A DNA stretch of 26,835 bases from a virus. The position numbers and the translations under genes are program-made. Positions 16,901 to 23,649 of this stretch are shown here, piece by piece. Each line of letters begins with the position of its first letter. Position 1 is the first letter of the stretch. Under the pieces are notes generated by a model. That model had not been told where the DNA came from, did not search any database, and was given only the letters and a program-made list of their open reading frames with translations. The DNA lies in IMG/VR virus record IMGVR_UViG_3300042691_033140, positions 1 to 26,835 of that record. One strand, given 5' to 3'.

Positions 16901-19900
16901 GGCAAATCAAACAATATCTATGTTAAACACACCTTACTTTGTTAATTCAATCCAAGAGGGTGTTAAAAATTTTAGAAATTATGAAGAATTCCCATATGTT
17001 AGTGCTGCTTATTTATTCTTGAATAGTTTACCGTTAATAACATTTAAAGAAAAATATAAAACATATGAAGGAGGATTTGTTAATGAATTAGATTATATAT
17101 TCACAACTTTAAAAAAATTCGGAGCAATTCATAAATTACCTTATGCTTGGATTGTTAAAATAGGTTCTATATGGTATCGTTATAAAAAATATGTTAATGA
17201 TGGTGTTGATATATTAGATAATGTTTGGAAGAGTTTTGATTATGTGACTAATTATGACCCTGTAACAAGTGCTACTACTAAAAATTACACATTAAAAATT
17301 GATGGTAGTGTTATTGATTTTATTTTAGAAAAAACAAAGACATTTGGTAATGAAACATCAACAATAATTAATACAGGTTTTTACCCTAAATTAATTAATG
17401 ATTTTAATTTATTTCATCAAGGGTTTGAAATATTCTCAGGATATACAAGTACAATCCTTCAAGAAGGTATTGACAGACATAATGTAAAAATTAAATACGT
17501 TCCTGAAACTTTAATATCGGTAACTAAAGGTAGTATTAAAGAAGATTTAACACGGGATATTCGTGTTATACCTTGGAGTGTGTACGTTGATACTCCTGAC
17601 AAAAATTTCTCATATATATTCCCATCTATGGGTAGTGTTATGAATCAAGCGCAAAATGAATGTTTTAAGTCAGGTGTGATGACTATGGAATTAAGTGGTA
17701 ACACATCAATGTTTAATGGAACTGTTCGAAATTTTTGGGCCTTACCAACATATGGTTATTTTGATAATGGAAAAGTGTTTAAATCAACACCTAAACAATA
17801 TTTAAAAGAATTAAAATTGGGTAAACCACTTACTAATGAAAAAGTTAACCAACCTAATTTTAGTATTAATGGGGATTTTGTTAAGTATTCGGACATTAGT
17901 GAAATGTTTTCAATCTTTGAAAAAGATGTATTAGACTTATTCGAACAAAAATTTTTGAATTTTAGTAAATCAAGATATGATATCAATAATGATATTGATT
18001 ATGGTCTTAATTTTCAAAAATTAATGAATGATATGATGAAGATACCATCACAAACAGGGGATACTTCAACAGATATTGTTGAAAAATATCAAGAAAGTCA
18101 ATTAAGTAATATTAATCAAATTTTAAATCAATTCTTAGAAAAGAATACATATATCAAATATGGTAATCCAAGTAATTACGATAAAAAATTATTTACTTCA
18201 TTTTCTAACTATGACATAACTGACCCATATGTTTGGACAAAATATGCTGTACTTACACCTAACGCATTACCATATAATGGTGGGTCAATAACTTTATCAC
18301 AATCTAAGTTAACATACCCTAATGAATGGAAAACTATGGAAACGTATGTTGGGTTTTCGGAGATTGATAATTTAAAATATAGTAGTAATGGGTCATATTT
18401 TACTGATTTCTTTATTGATTTAAATGTTGCGTTTACTGTTGAAAATATTAAAAAATATTCACCTATTATTAAAATTTACGCATCTCAAAAATTAAGGGAT
18501 TATATTGATAAGGCGTTATTACCTAATAGTTCACCTAATGTTAATTCATATGCGATTTTAAAAGATGGTAATATTATTGAATTATTAACTGTTGGACCTA
18601 AGTCGGTTCCTGTTCTTTTTACACCTAATAAAGAGGTACTAAAGTCAGGTGTACCTGCTCGTTTATTTGGTAAAGACCCTGAAAAAAAGATGTTTGAAGG
18701 GATGATTAAAAGTTATTATGGTGATTTTGGATTAATTGATAACCCTATTTTAACTACATATATTAGACCTGAAGGATTAACTAATAATGTTAAATTTAAG
18801 TCTAATTATAATGAAAAAAACTTTAAAAAGAATATTGATAAATATATCAACAGGTTAAGTGGATTTCAGGATAAAATAATTAATAACTTAATGTTGAGAT
18901 TACAAACTTCACTACCTAATGTTGTTGATACTCCTGAACAAATAACTAATTCTGTTTTAATAAAATCAACAATAGGTAAATTAGAATATTGGGAGGCATT
19001 TAAATCGTTAAATGACAAATGGATTGCGGGTTATGATTATAAAAATAAAACATTGTTTGAAGATGTTTTATTATTAGATAGAGCGTCAAGAAATATTGGG
19101 GATAAAATTTTAGTGGATATCTTCTCTTTAAAAGAACGTATTGACACTATGTATAGGTCGGGTGCTAATACTAATATGTTGGCGTTTATTACTGCTATAT
19201 TACAAGAAAATAATTTTACTGTTTTGAATCTACCGTCATATGTGAATTTCTATAATGTTCAAGATGTAAACAAAAATTCTGTACCAAAAATTGATAAAAG
19301 TTTAGATTTTGCAAACACATTGTTTGGAACATTTATGAATGTTGATACTAGAGATTCTTCGGCTAAATTAGTGTGTACTTATGCTGGTAAACCTAGTGAA
19401 CATTTAGCGGTTAAACACGTTGATTATAAATTTAGAGATGATTCGTTTGATATTAGAAAACCTGATAACCCAATTATGGAAGACCAAACTAATAAAACAG
19501 ATTGGGACAAATCGAATAAAGTTGTTGGGTTTAACGTAGAAATCGGACCTCAAAATCAATCAATATTTTATAATTTTAGTGTGTCTCAAGATGCTAGTAG
19601 CCCAACTGCGGAATCTTTAGAAGTGAATCTAATGATGGCTAATCAGGGTAATGGTAAAAGTACTGCAACACAAAGTGTATCATTGTATAACTTATATAGA
19701 AATCGAAGTTATAATTGTACGTTATCACTTATGGGTAACGCTTTACTACAACCGACAATGTATTTCAATCTTAGATATGTTCCAATGTTTAGTGGTCCTT
19801 ATATGATTACTCAAGTTAACCATACAATAACACCGGGTAATTTTGAGACAACAATTGAAGGTAAAAGACAACCAACGGCTAACATTCAAGTTACTGATAA

Positions 19901-20633
19901 TTATTTACAATCAATTAAAACTAATTTGTTAAAAGCTATAGTTAACAAACAAAAACAGAAGAAAGGTGAGGACTCTAAATTTACAAGTAATTCTGTTGGT
20001 AATACTAATGACCAAAGACAAAACAATATAAATGCTGCGTCTAGTACGTATACTGAATTGGCTGAACCTGTTGATTGTGTTAAATTATTAGATAAGAAAT
20101 ATGAAAGATTTGTTCCTGTTGATTCTCCAAGTGAAACAACGGTGACTGCTAAGGATATGGTTCTTAAAATTATGACTAAATTAGCCGAAAATAACATTTC
20201 TGATGATGGTAAATTAAAATATGCGGTATTCACTAGTTTATATATTAGTTCATTTGGTGTAAATAATTTTAAAGCATATGAAAATAATTTTTCAGGTGTT
20301 ATCCTTAGTAAAACTTGGATGAATTTACCGACAACTAGTAGTAAGTATTTTTGTTTGAAAAAAGATAATTTAACATTATTACCGTATGCGACTTTTGATA
20401 ATGTCAATCAAAATATAGACTTCTTAATTTCAAGATATAATTTAAGAATGAGTAAAATTGATAAAAAGAACTTACCATCAAGTTTGGCTAAATTTTGGGT
20501 GTTGAATCGAGAAAATGATATTCCTGAAACTGATTATTCAAAAATATCGGCAAATGATTTAACAAGACTTGAAAATAAAGTATCAAATTCTATTAAATTA
20601 TTTGACTCAATAAAATTAGGTGTTAATAATTAA
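13908..20633 (+). CDS. Giant baseplate hub-like protein, 2241 aa, with C-terminal glucosaminidase-like segment
   Basis: Probably the baseplate hub. Residues about 135-215 (FTPVFDITIEDVKGRG, then a FNFPYPLFEL stretch) form a beta-rich structural domain. Residues about 1820-1990 contain FYNFSVSQDA and RSYNCTLSLMGNALLQP, then YFNLRYVPMFSGPY and a VNHTI strand. That pattern I associate with hub proteins of the gp27/gp44 kind. Between lie long unassigned stretches, with coiled-coil character around 545-585. A Lys/Gln-rich linker (about 2005-2050) leads to a separate C-terminal domain (2080-2241). In it YISSFG (2112-2117) and YENNFSGV (2124-2131) resemble the ESGWG and NNLFGI signature of glucosaminidases, but Ser stands where the catalytic Glu is expected. 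No transmembrane segment or signal peptide is apparent. The start overlaps the previous gene by 11 bases. The hub call is moderately sure; enzymatic activity is doubtful. Confidence 0.7.
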   Translation: MVDSSENIYVDFDFNNIIIVDPNKVVDEFGVVKERNVKQENLVMYANLECKMYPRTKLALGVAVNDSVQTVSVASINFLKSGTDDYLSNKYTDEITGKDTLKGKGVNQPNRETIKNPNMPNDYYIKQNILSDGKIGATDTGMLGITRINIRQGLDFTPVFDITIEDVKGRGLFEAGNNSPYAAFFNFPYPLFELTLKGFYGKAIKYRLMLKTFNARFDSTTGNFVVDLKFFTYKFSCASEILMGYLLATPYMYKSTYSLQSRNGGPSNFTTVDNVTTYLGFEKIKEVYNEYKSKGIIPNDFPNLTIGKLKNNIENFIKNTLDTFTKQNLDPLTNIEIYETQILELRKKVYMDRKTSWFQKYMDNENYLVLKNPNIGNLKSILPANVNGFLNKIDITKDKKKDSDIFVFTFKAEIKTPSERQNAKDQLKNIIEEYTNLLRKNETLGEEGKYVVSNKTTQSSVSIPNDFKYSIFEKSITPDDIDFDKTYQVLNKTKKQLTDAEREKFAAELEKKGIIKNDLNSTVTLKNGSPEPVNEYFFYEGLNSFSDRLDKIDADAKNWRKKIEDDLSKALSDVLKSGDKGIGFEPTIRNVLAIIFANGEAFLRMLDDVHTKAWEVREDSDRREAVLNSSVSSASPDNLTPGLVQESIVYPWPTFLISTLGQDGHEKFEPRYPGDSEVIKFTKGYKYDVWPEIEFVEEYTNGLTARGKSDDNPPFPVFNEITDVNRISLNAIEFPVTNEVFSNKEEVKFMYEIFERIMFVASNSRLVRLGKNVIDTNVIANIISEGETINIKESLSNDNPFLIKKLVSYAVSSNNFLNVLRHISNQGVGVSWQNYIRGIYNTVYLRELNESNNFAFIDEAVISNPISKPIVSLANESNFNEILYGTTSNNIDILDLQPFIDITWVKNKIPDGYLISEIKDVFNTSKTISFDTKLKTLTNFNTQQFLQPITNFVHKGTTNPPKPEDEPQLSTFYKNRKPDKQAITEGDLSYIGYSGNVSANQTISMLNTPYFVNSIQEGVKNFRNYEEFPYVSAAYLFLNSLPLITFKEKYKTYEGGFVNELDYIFTTLKKFGAIHKLPYAWIVKIGSIWYRYKKYVNDGVDILDNVWKSFDYVTNYDPVTSATTKNYTLKIDGSVIDFILEKTKTFGNETSTIINTGFYPKLINDFNLFHQGFEIFSGYTSTILQEGIDRHNVKIKYVPETLISVTKGSIKEDLTRDIRVIPWSVYVDTPDKNFSYIFPSMGSVMNQAQNECFKSGVMTMELSGNTSMFNGTVRNFWALPTYGYFDNGKVFKSTPKQYLKELKLGKPLTNEKVNQPNFSINGDFVKYSDISEMFSIFEKDVLDLFEQKFLNFSKSRYDINNDIDYGLNFQKLMNDMMKIPSQTGDTSTDIVEKYQESQLSNINQILNQFLEKNTYIKYGNPSNYDKKLFTSFSNYDITDPYVWTKYAVLTPNALPYNGGSITLSQSKLTYPNEWKTMETYVGFSEIDNLKYSSNGSYFTDFFIDLNVAFTVENIKKYSPIIKIYASQKLRDYIDKALLPNSSPNVNSYAILKDGNIIELLTVGPKSVPVLFTPNKEVLKSGVPARLFGKDPEKKMFEGMIKSYYGDFGLIDNPILTTYIRPEGLTNNVKFKSNYNEKNFKKNIDKYINRLSGFQDKIINNLMLRLQTSLPNVVDTPEQITNSVLIKSTIGKLEYWEAFKSLNDKWIAGYDYKNKTLFEDVLLLDRASRNIGDKILVDIFSLKERIDTMYRSGANTNMLAFITAILQENNFTVLNLPSYVNFYNVQDVNKNSVPKIDKSLDFANTLFGTFMNVDTRDSSAKLVCTYAGKPSEHLAVKHVDYKFRDDSFDIRKPDNPIMEDQTNKTDWDKSNKVVGFNVEIGPQNQSIFYNFSVSQDASSPTAESLEVNLMMANQGNGKSTATQSVSLYNLYRNRSYNCTLSLMGNALLQPTMYFNLRYVPMFSGPYMITQVNHTITPGNFETTIEGKRQPTANIQVTDNYLQSIKTNLLKAIVNKQKQKKGEDSKFTSNSVGNTNDQRQNNINAASSTYTELAEPVDCVKLLDKKYERFVPVDSPSETTVTAKDMVLKIMTKLAENNISDDGKLKYAVFTSLYISSFGVNNFKAYENNFSGVILSKTWMNLPTTSSKYFCLKKDNLTLLPYATFDNVNQNIDFLISRYNLRMSKIDKKNLPSSLAKFWVLNRENDIPETDYSKISANDLTRLENKVSNSIKLFDSIKLGVNN

Positions 20634-20652
20634 ACATTTTATCATAAAACGA

Positions 20653-20659
20653 TATTTAT
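20653..20659 (+). promoter_or_regulatory. TATTTAT element upstream of the 74-aa gene
   Basis: The element starts 22 bases before the ATG at 20675 and is part of the perfect palindrome TTTATTAATAAA (20655-20666). It lies 19 bases after the stop of the hub gene. No terminator is seen in the 41-base gap. Confidence 0.5.
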
Positions 20660-20674
20660 TAATAAAGTAAAATT

Positions 20675-20899
20675 ATGAATACAAAGTTAATATTAGATAA
20701 TTATTTGGGTAAAAATACCAAATATTCTGAAAAAGATGCCGGAAACGGATTTAAACAAGTTTGTGATTTAGAGACAGGTGATTGTTATACTATTAGAATG
20801 AAAGACGGACTAATTGAAAGAGTTGATAATACGATGGCGACAAATCGAAGAGTTCAAGTGGAAACACATAATGGGTTAAAACAATTATTAAACGGATAA
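20675..20899 (+). CDS. Small conserved-looking protein of unknown function, 74 aa
   Basis: I do not recognise this gene with certainty. The 74-residue product has a compact middle, VCDLETGDCYTIRMKDGLIE (residues 28-47), with two cysteines seven residues apart, and a basic to neutral C-terminus ending QLLNG. It is soluble in character, with no signal peptide or membrane segment. It has its own TATTTAT element 22 bases upstream and is followed after four bases by the next start, so the two probably share an mRNA. Position between baseplate and replication modules suggests a late virion or accessory protein, but this is only context. The reading frame looks real because of the upstream element, the tight spacing and protein-like composition. 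Confidence 0.7.
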   Translation: MNTKLILDNYLGKNTKYSEKDAGNGFKQVCDLETGDCYTIRMKDGLIERVDNTMATNRRVQVETHNGLKQLLNG

Positions 20900-20903
20900 A
20901 ACT

Positions 20904-21584
20904 ATGAGTGTAGATAAAAAAATATTAGAAGAAATTACTAGATTTAATTCGATTAATAGATATATTAATGAACAAGAGTTACCCCCACCACCGGCTGAAG
21001 ACCCATTGGCGGCGGGAGCACCACCGGCAGACCCAACGGCTGCAACACCCCCTCCTGTTGATGCAGGTGCGGTTCCACCACCACCAGCGGACCCTTCAGC
21101 AATGGCTGATGTTCCTCAACCTGTTGATATTGAAAATGACCCTGATGTTGAAAAAGTGGACGACAAAGAAAAGAATGGTACTGAAGAAATTGAAGTTACT
21201 GATTTAGTAAAAACACAAAAAAACGTTGAGGAAAAGCAAGAAGAATATTTCCAACAATTATTTTCACATTTAGAAAATTTAGAAAACAAATTAGGTGAAA
21301 TGGATAATATTGTTAATCAATTAAATAGTTTAGAAGCTAAAGTTGAAAAATATAGACAAAAATCACCTGAAGAAAAATTAGAATTACGAACATTAGATTC
21401 AGGACCGTTTAATCAAAAATTGTCACAATATTTTGAAGATAAAGAAGATGATTTTGAAAAATTGGGTAGAGACGAATATATCTTAACTAAAGATGATGTT
21501 ACTGATTTTTCACCAAAAGAAATACAACAAACATTTAGAGATTATCCGGGAAAAGAGGAAGAGGTTTTTAAAGTAAAATATTAA
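20904..21584 (+). CDS. Pro/Ala-rich linker and coiled-coil protein, unknown function, 226 aa
   Basis: Not recognised by family. Three parts are visible. The first is a helical N-terminus (residues 1-23, SVDKKILEEITRFNSINRYI) ending INEQ. The second is a low-complexity linker (27-73) with repeated PPPPAEDP, PPADP and PPPPADP units. The third is an acidic part with a predicted coiled coil (about 104-155, including EEYFQQLFSHLENLENKL) and a charged tail. The INE before residue 24 fits the (L/I)xE site cut by T4-type prohead proteases, so the N-terminus could be a removable delta peptide of a capsid-internal protein; this is speculative. The linker DNA is much richer in G and C than the surroundings. 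It starts four bases after the 74-aa gene and is followed by a strong terminator. Confidence 0.75.
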   Translation: MSVDKKILEEITRFNSINRYINEQELPPPPAEDPLAAGAPPADPTAATPPPVDAGAVPPPPADPSAMADVPQPVDIENDPDVEKVDDKEKNGTEEIEVTDLVKTQKNVEEKQEEYFQQLFSHLENLENKLGEMDNIVNQLNSLEAKVEKYRQKSPEEKLELRTLDSGPFNQKLSQYFEDKEDDFEKLGRDEYILTKDDVTDFSPKEIQQTFRDYPGKEEEVFKVKY

Positions 21585-21597
21585 AGAATTTAAGAAA

Positions 21598-21631
21598 AAA
21601 AAACTTGTCCTAAAAAAACAAGTTTTTTTTT
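21598..21631 (+). terminator. Strong intrinsic terminator closing the late region
   Basis: AAAAAACTTGT (21598-21608) pairs with ACAAGTTTTTT (21618-21628) around a 9-base loop, with T residues running to 21631. It begins 13 bases after the preceding stop and separates the structural genes from gene 32. Confidence 0.92.
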
Positions 21632-21640
21632 CCTTACGAT

Positions 21641-21669
21641 TTGACAATACAAAAAGGCGGGCTTATAAT
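21641..21669 (+). promoter_or_regulatory. Perfect sigma70-type promoter for gene 32
   Basis: TTGACA (21641-21646) and TATAAT (21664-21669) are separated by exactly 17 bases. The start site would fall near 21676, giving a leader of about 24 bases before the ATG at 21700. It stands directly downstream of a terminator, as expected for an independent early or middle transcription unit. Confidence 0.85.
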
Positions 21670-21699
21670 TAAATAAACAAATAAAATAAATTAAAATTT

Positions 21700-22545
21700 A
21701 TGGCGACAAACAGTTTAGATGCAGTGTTAGCTCAGTATGAGAAAGCACAACAAACAGGTAACTACACCCCAAAAATCTCTCAAGAGGAGAGAATGAAAAG
21801 ATACTTCGCAGCTATCTTAGGTGATAATGAGAAACAAGGTCAAAAAAGACTTAGAATTCTTCCAACAACAGACGGTTCCTCACCTTTTAAAGAGGCTATG
21901 TTTCACGAAATGTTGATTGATGGTAAGTATGTTAAATTATACGACCCTGCAATGGATAATGAACGTTCTCCGTTAAATGAAGTTTATGAAGAGTTATTAA
22001 TCGAAGGTGATAAAAAATTGGCTTCAGAATATAAATCTCGTAAATTTTACATTGTTAAAGTTATCGACCGTGATAATGAACAAGACGGACCTAAGTTCTG
22101 GCGTTTTAAACACAACTACAAAAATGAAGGGATTTTAGATAAAATCATTCCTATTTGGAGAAACAAAGGTGATGTTACAGATTCTGAAAAAGGTCGTGAT
22201 TTAATCCTTGAATTGACTAAGGCGAAAACACCTAAAGGAAAAGAGTATACGGTTATTCAAACAATCATGTATGATGACCCAACACCATTACACGAAGATG
22301 TTGATACTAAAAACGCTTGGGTTAATGATGAATTAACTTGGAAAGATGTTTATTCTAAAAAACCTGTTGAATATCTTGAAGCGATTGCACGTGGTGAAAC
22401 ACCGAAATGGAACACTGAGTTAGGTAAATACACTTACGGAGATTCAACTGAAAGTGAAGAGTCATTTGGTGGTACTAAAGCAAAAACTGAGGTTTATGCT
22501 GACCCACAAATGAATGATGATTCTGATGAAGATTTACCATTCTAA
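21700..22545 (+). CDS. 32: Single-stranded DNA-binding protein (T4 gp32-like) with SSB-like C-terminal tip
   Basis: Coats single-stranded DNA during replication and recombination. The 281-aa protein aligns with the gp32 core: RLRILPTTDGSSPFKEA resembles T4 VLRFLPSKNDEQAPF, followed by DGKYVKLYDP, and later FWRFKHNYKNEGILDKI resembles T4 gp32 VFKYRFGKKIWDKI. T4 gp32 is 301 aa. The acidic C-terminus ends DSDEDLPF (274-281), which matches the bacterial SSB tip (DDDIPF) rather than the T4 ending. There is no cysteine at all, so the T4 zinc site (one His, three Cys) is missing; the region after YDP is instead a short charged segment. The T4 N-terminal KRKST cooperativity motif is not apparent. It has its own perfect promoter and a terminator, fitting high expression, and is followed by uvsX. 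Confidence 0.9.
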   Translation: MATNSLDAVLAQYEKAQQTGNYTPKISQEERMKRYFAAILGDNEKQGQKRLRILPTTDGSSPFKEAMFHEMLIDGKYVKLYDPAMDNERSPLNEVYEELLIEGDKKLASEYKSRKFYIVKVIDRDNEQDGPKFWRFKHNYKNEGILDKIIPIWRNKGDVTDSEKGRDLILELTKAKTPKGKEYTVIQTIMYDDPTPLHEDVDTKNAWVNDELTWKDVYSKKPVEYLEAIARGETPKWNTELGKYTYGDSTESEESFGGTKAKTEVYADPQMNDDSDEDLPF

Positions 22546-22565
22546 ATAAAAAAAAACCTATAAAT

Positions 22566-22598
22566 AGGTAGTGGTTGACTTAATCACTACCTTTTTTT
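22566..22598 (+). terminator. Intrinsic terminator after gene 32
   Basis: AGGTAGTGGTT (22566-22576) pairs with AATCACTACCT (22582-22592), one G-T wobble, loop GACTT, followed by T residues 22593-22598. It lies 20 bases after the stop codon of gene 32. Confidence 0.9.
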
Positions 22599-22603
22599 AT
22601 CTT
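22575..22603 (+). promoter_or_regulatory. Candidate sigma70-type promoter for uvsX inside the terminator
   Basis: TTGACT (22575-22580) and TATCTT (22598-22603) are separated by 17 bases, the same spacing as the gene 32 promoter. The -35 matches 5 of 6 and the -10 4 of 6. The -35 overlaps the hairpin loop and the -10 the end of the T run. It could restart transcription for uvsX, whose ATG is at 22621. Confidence 0.45.
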
Positions 22604-22620
22604 TTGTAAAAACAAACAAT

Positions 22621-23625
22621 ATGGCTATTAAGAAAAAAGAAATCACATTAGATTCGATTAAAGGTAAGTTCTCAACTAAAACAAAATATAAACCTGAATC
22701 GTATTATAATTGTGGTGATGCGTTTATGGAGGCGTGTGGATTACCTGGACCAATTAAAGGTCACATTAATATGTTCTTAGGTCACTCTAATTCATCTAAA
22801 ACAACCGCTATGATATTAGCTGCGGTTGATGCTCAAAAACAAGGTGATTTACCTGTTTTTATTATTACTGAAAGAAAGTGGAATTGGGAACACGCGGTTG
22901 AATTAGGTTTAGATGCTAAACAAAATGAGGAAGGTGAATGGGATGGTATGTTTATATTTAACGATAGTTTTGATTACATTGAACAAGCAACCGATTTTGT
23001 TAATGATATATTAGACGCTCAAGAAAAAGGTGATATCCCATATAATGTTCAATTCCTTTGGGATTCTGTAGGTTCAATTCCTTGTAAGATGACTTATGAC
23101 GGTAAAGGGGGTAAACAACACAATGCCGCAACATTTGCTGATAAGATTGGTATGGGTATTTCTGCGAGAATATCTAAAACTAAAAAAGAAGATGTACCAT
23201 ATTATGCGACTATGGTTGTTATTAATCAACCTTGGGTTGAATTACCTGATAATCCATTTGGACAACCTGAGATTAAAGCAAAAGGTGGTGAGGCATTATG
23301 GTTGGCATCGGCGTTAGTGTTCTTATTTGGTAACCAAAAGAAAGCGGGTATCAATCACATTACCGCAACTAAAAATGGTAGAACTGTTGTATATGCAACA
23401 AGAACAAAAATATCAATATTGAAGAACCACGTTAATGGTTTATCATATAAAGATGGTAAGATATTAGCGGTTCCTCAAGGTTATATCAAAGATGATAAAA
23501 CTGCTATTGAGAAATACAAAAAAGAATATTCAGAATATTGGAACAAGAAATTAGGTGGTGAAGGTGACTTTAAACTTAGTGAAGTATTTGTTCCAAGTGT
23601 TGAAGAAGAAGAATATGAAGATTAG
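22621..23625 (+). CDS. uvsX: UvsX, RecA-like recombinase
   Basis: Polymerises on single-stranded DNA displacing gp32 and drives strand exchange, recombination-dependent replication and repair. The 334-aa protein has a RecA/UvsX core. Walker A is GHSNSSKTT (54-62), resembling T4 UvsX GPSKSFKSN. A FIITERKWNWE segment follows the first strand after it, and Walker B is VQFLWDSVGSI (about 140-150). The loop L2-like region and a conserved NQPWVELPDNPFGQPE segment follow. A final acidic tail ends EEEEYED. T4 UvsX is about 391 aa, so it is slightly short. It is preceded by the gene 32 terminator and followed after 24 bases by the RNase H gene, so the two may be cotranscribed. Stop codon TAG. Confidence 0.92.
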   Translation: MAIKKKEITLDSIKGKFSTKTKYKPESYYNCGDAFMEACGLPGPIKGHINMFLGHSNSSKTTAMILAAVDAQKQGDLPVFIITERKWNWEHAVELGLDAKQNEEGEWDGMFIFNDSFDYIEQATDFVNDILDAQEKGDIPYNVQFLWDSVGSIPCKMTYDGKGGKQHNAATFADKIGMGISARISKTKKEDVPYYATMVVINQPWVELPDNPFGQPEIKAKGGEALWLASALVFLFGNQKKAGINHITATKNGRTVVYATRTKISILKNHVNGLSYKDGKILAVPQGYIKDDKTAIEKYKKEYSEYWNKKLGGEGDFKLSEVFVPSVEEEEYED

Positions 23626-23649
23626 TGTCGAACCTTTAAAAGGTATTAA

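Noticed and set aside
19901-20407. 168-codon open frame on the - strand
   Set aside because: It lies entirely inside the hub gene on the opposite strand, has no start signals or recognisable motif, and its composition is that of an antisense shadow.
20968-21207. 79-codon + strand frame with a His/Leu/Trp-rich product
   Set aside because: It is an out-of-frame reading of the proline linker repeat of the 226-aa gene; the repetitive composition explains the openness.
22559-22566. TATAAATA, an exact T4 late promoter -10 element on the + strand, before uvsX
   Set aside because: It is a single copy, lies at the edge of the gene 32 terminator so the transcript would start inside the hairpin, and such 8-mers are expected by chance in AT-rich DNA.
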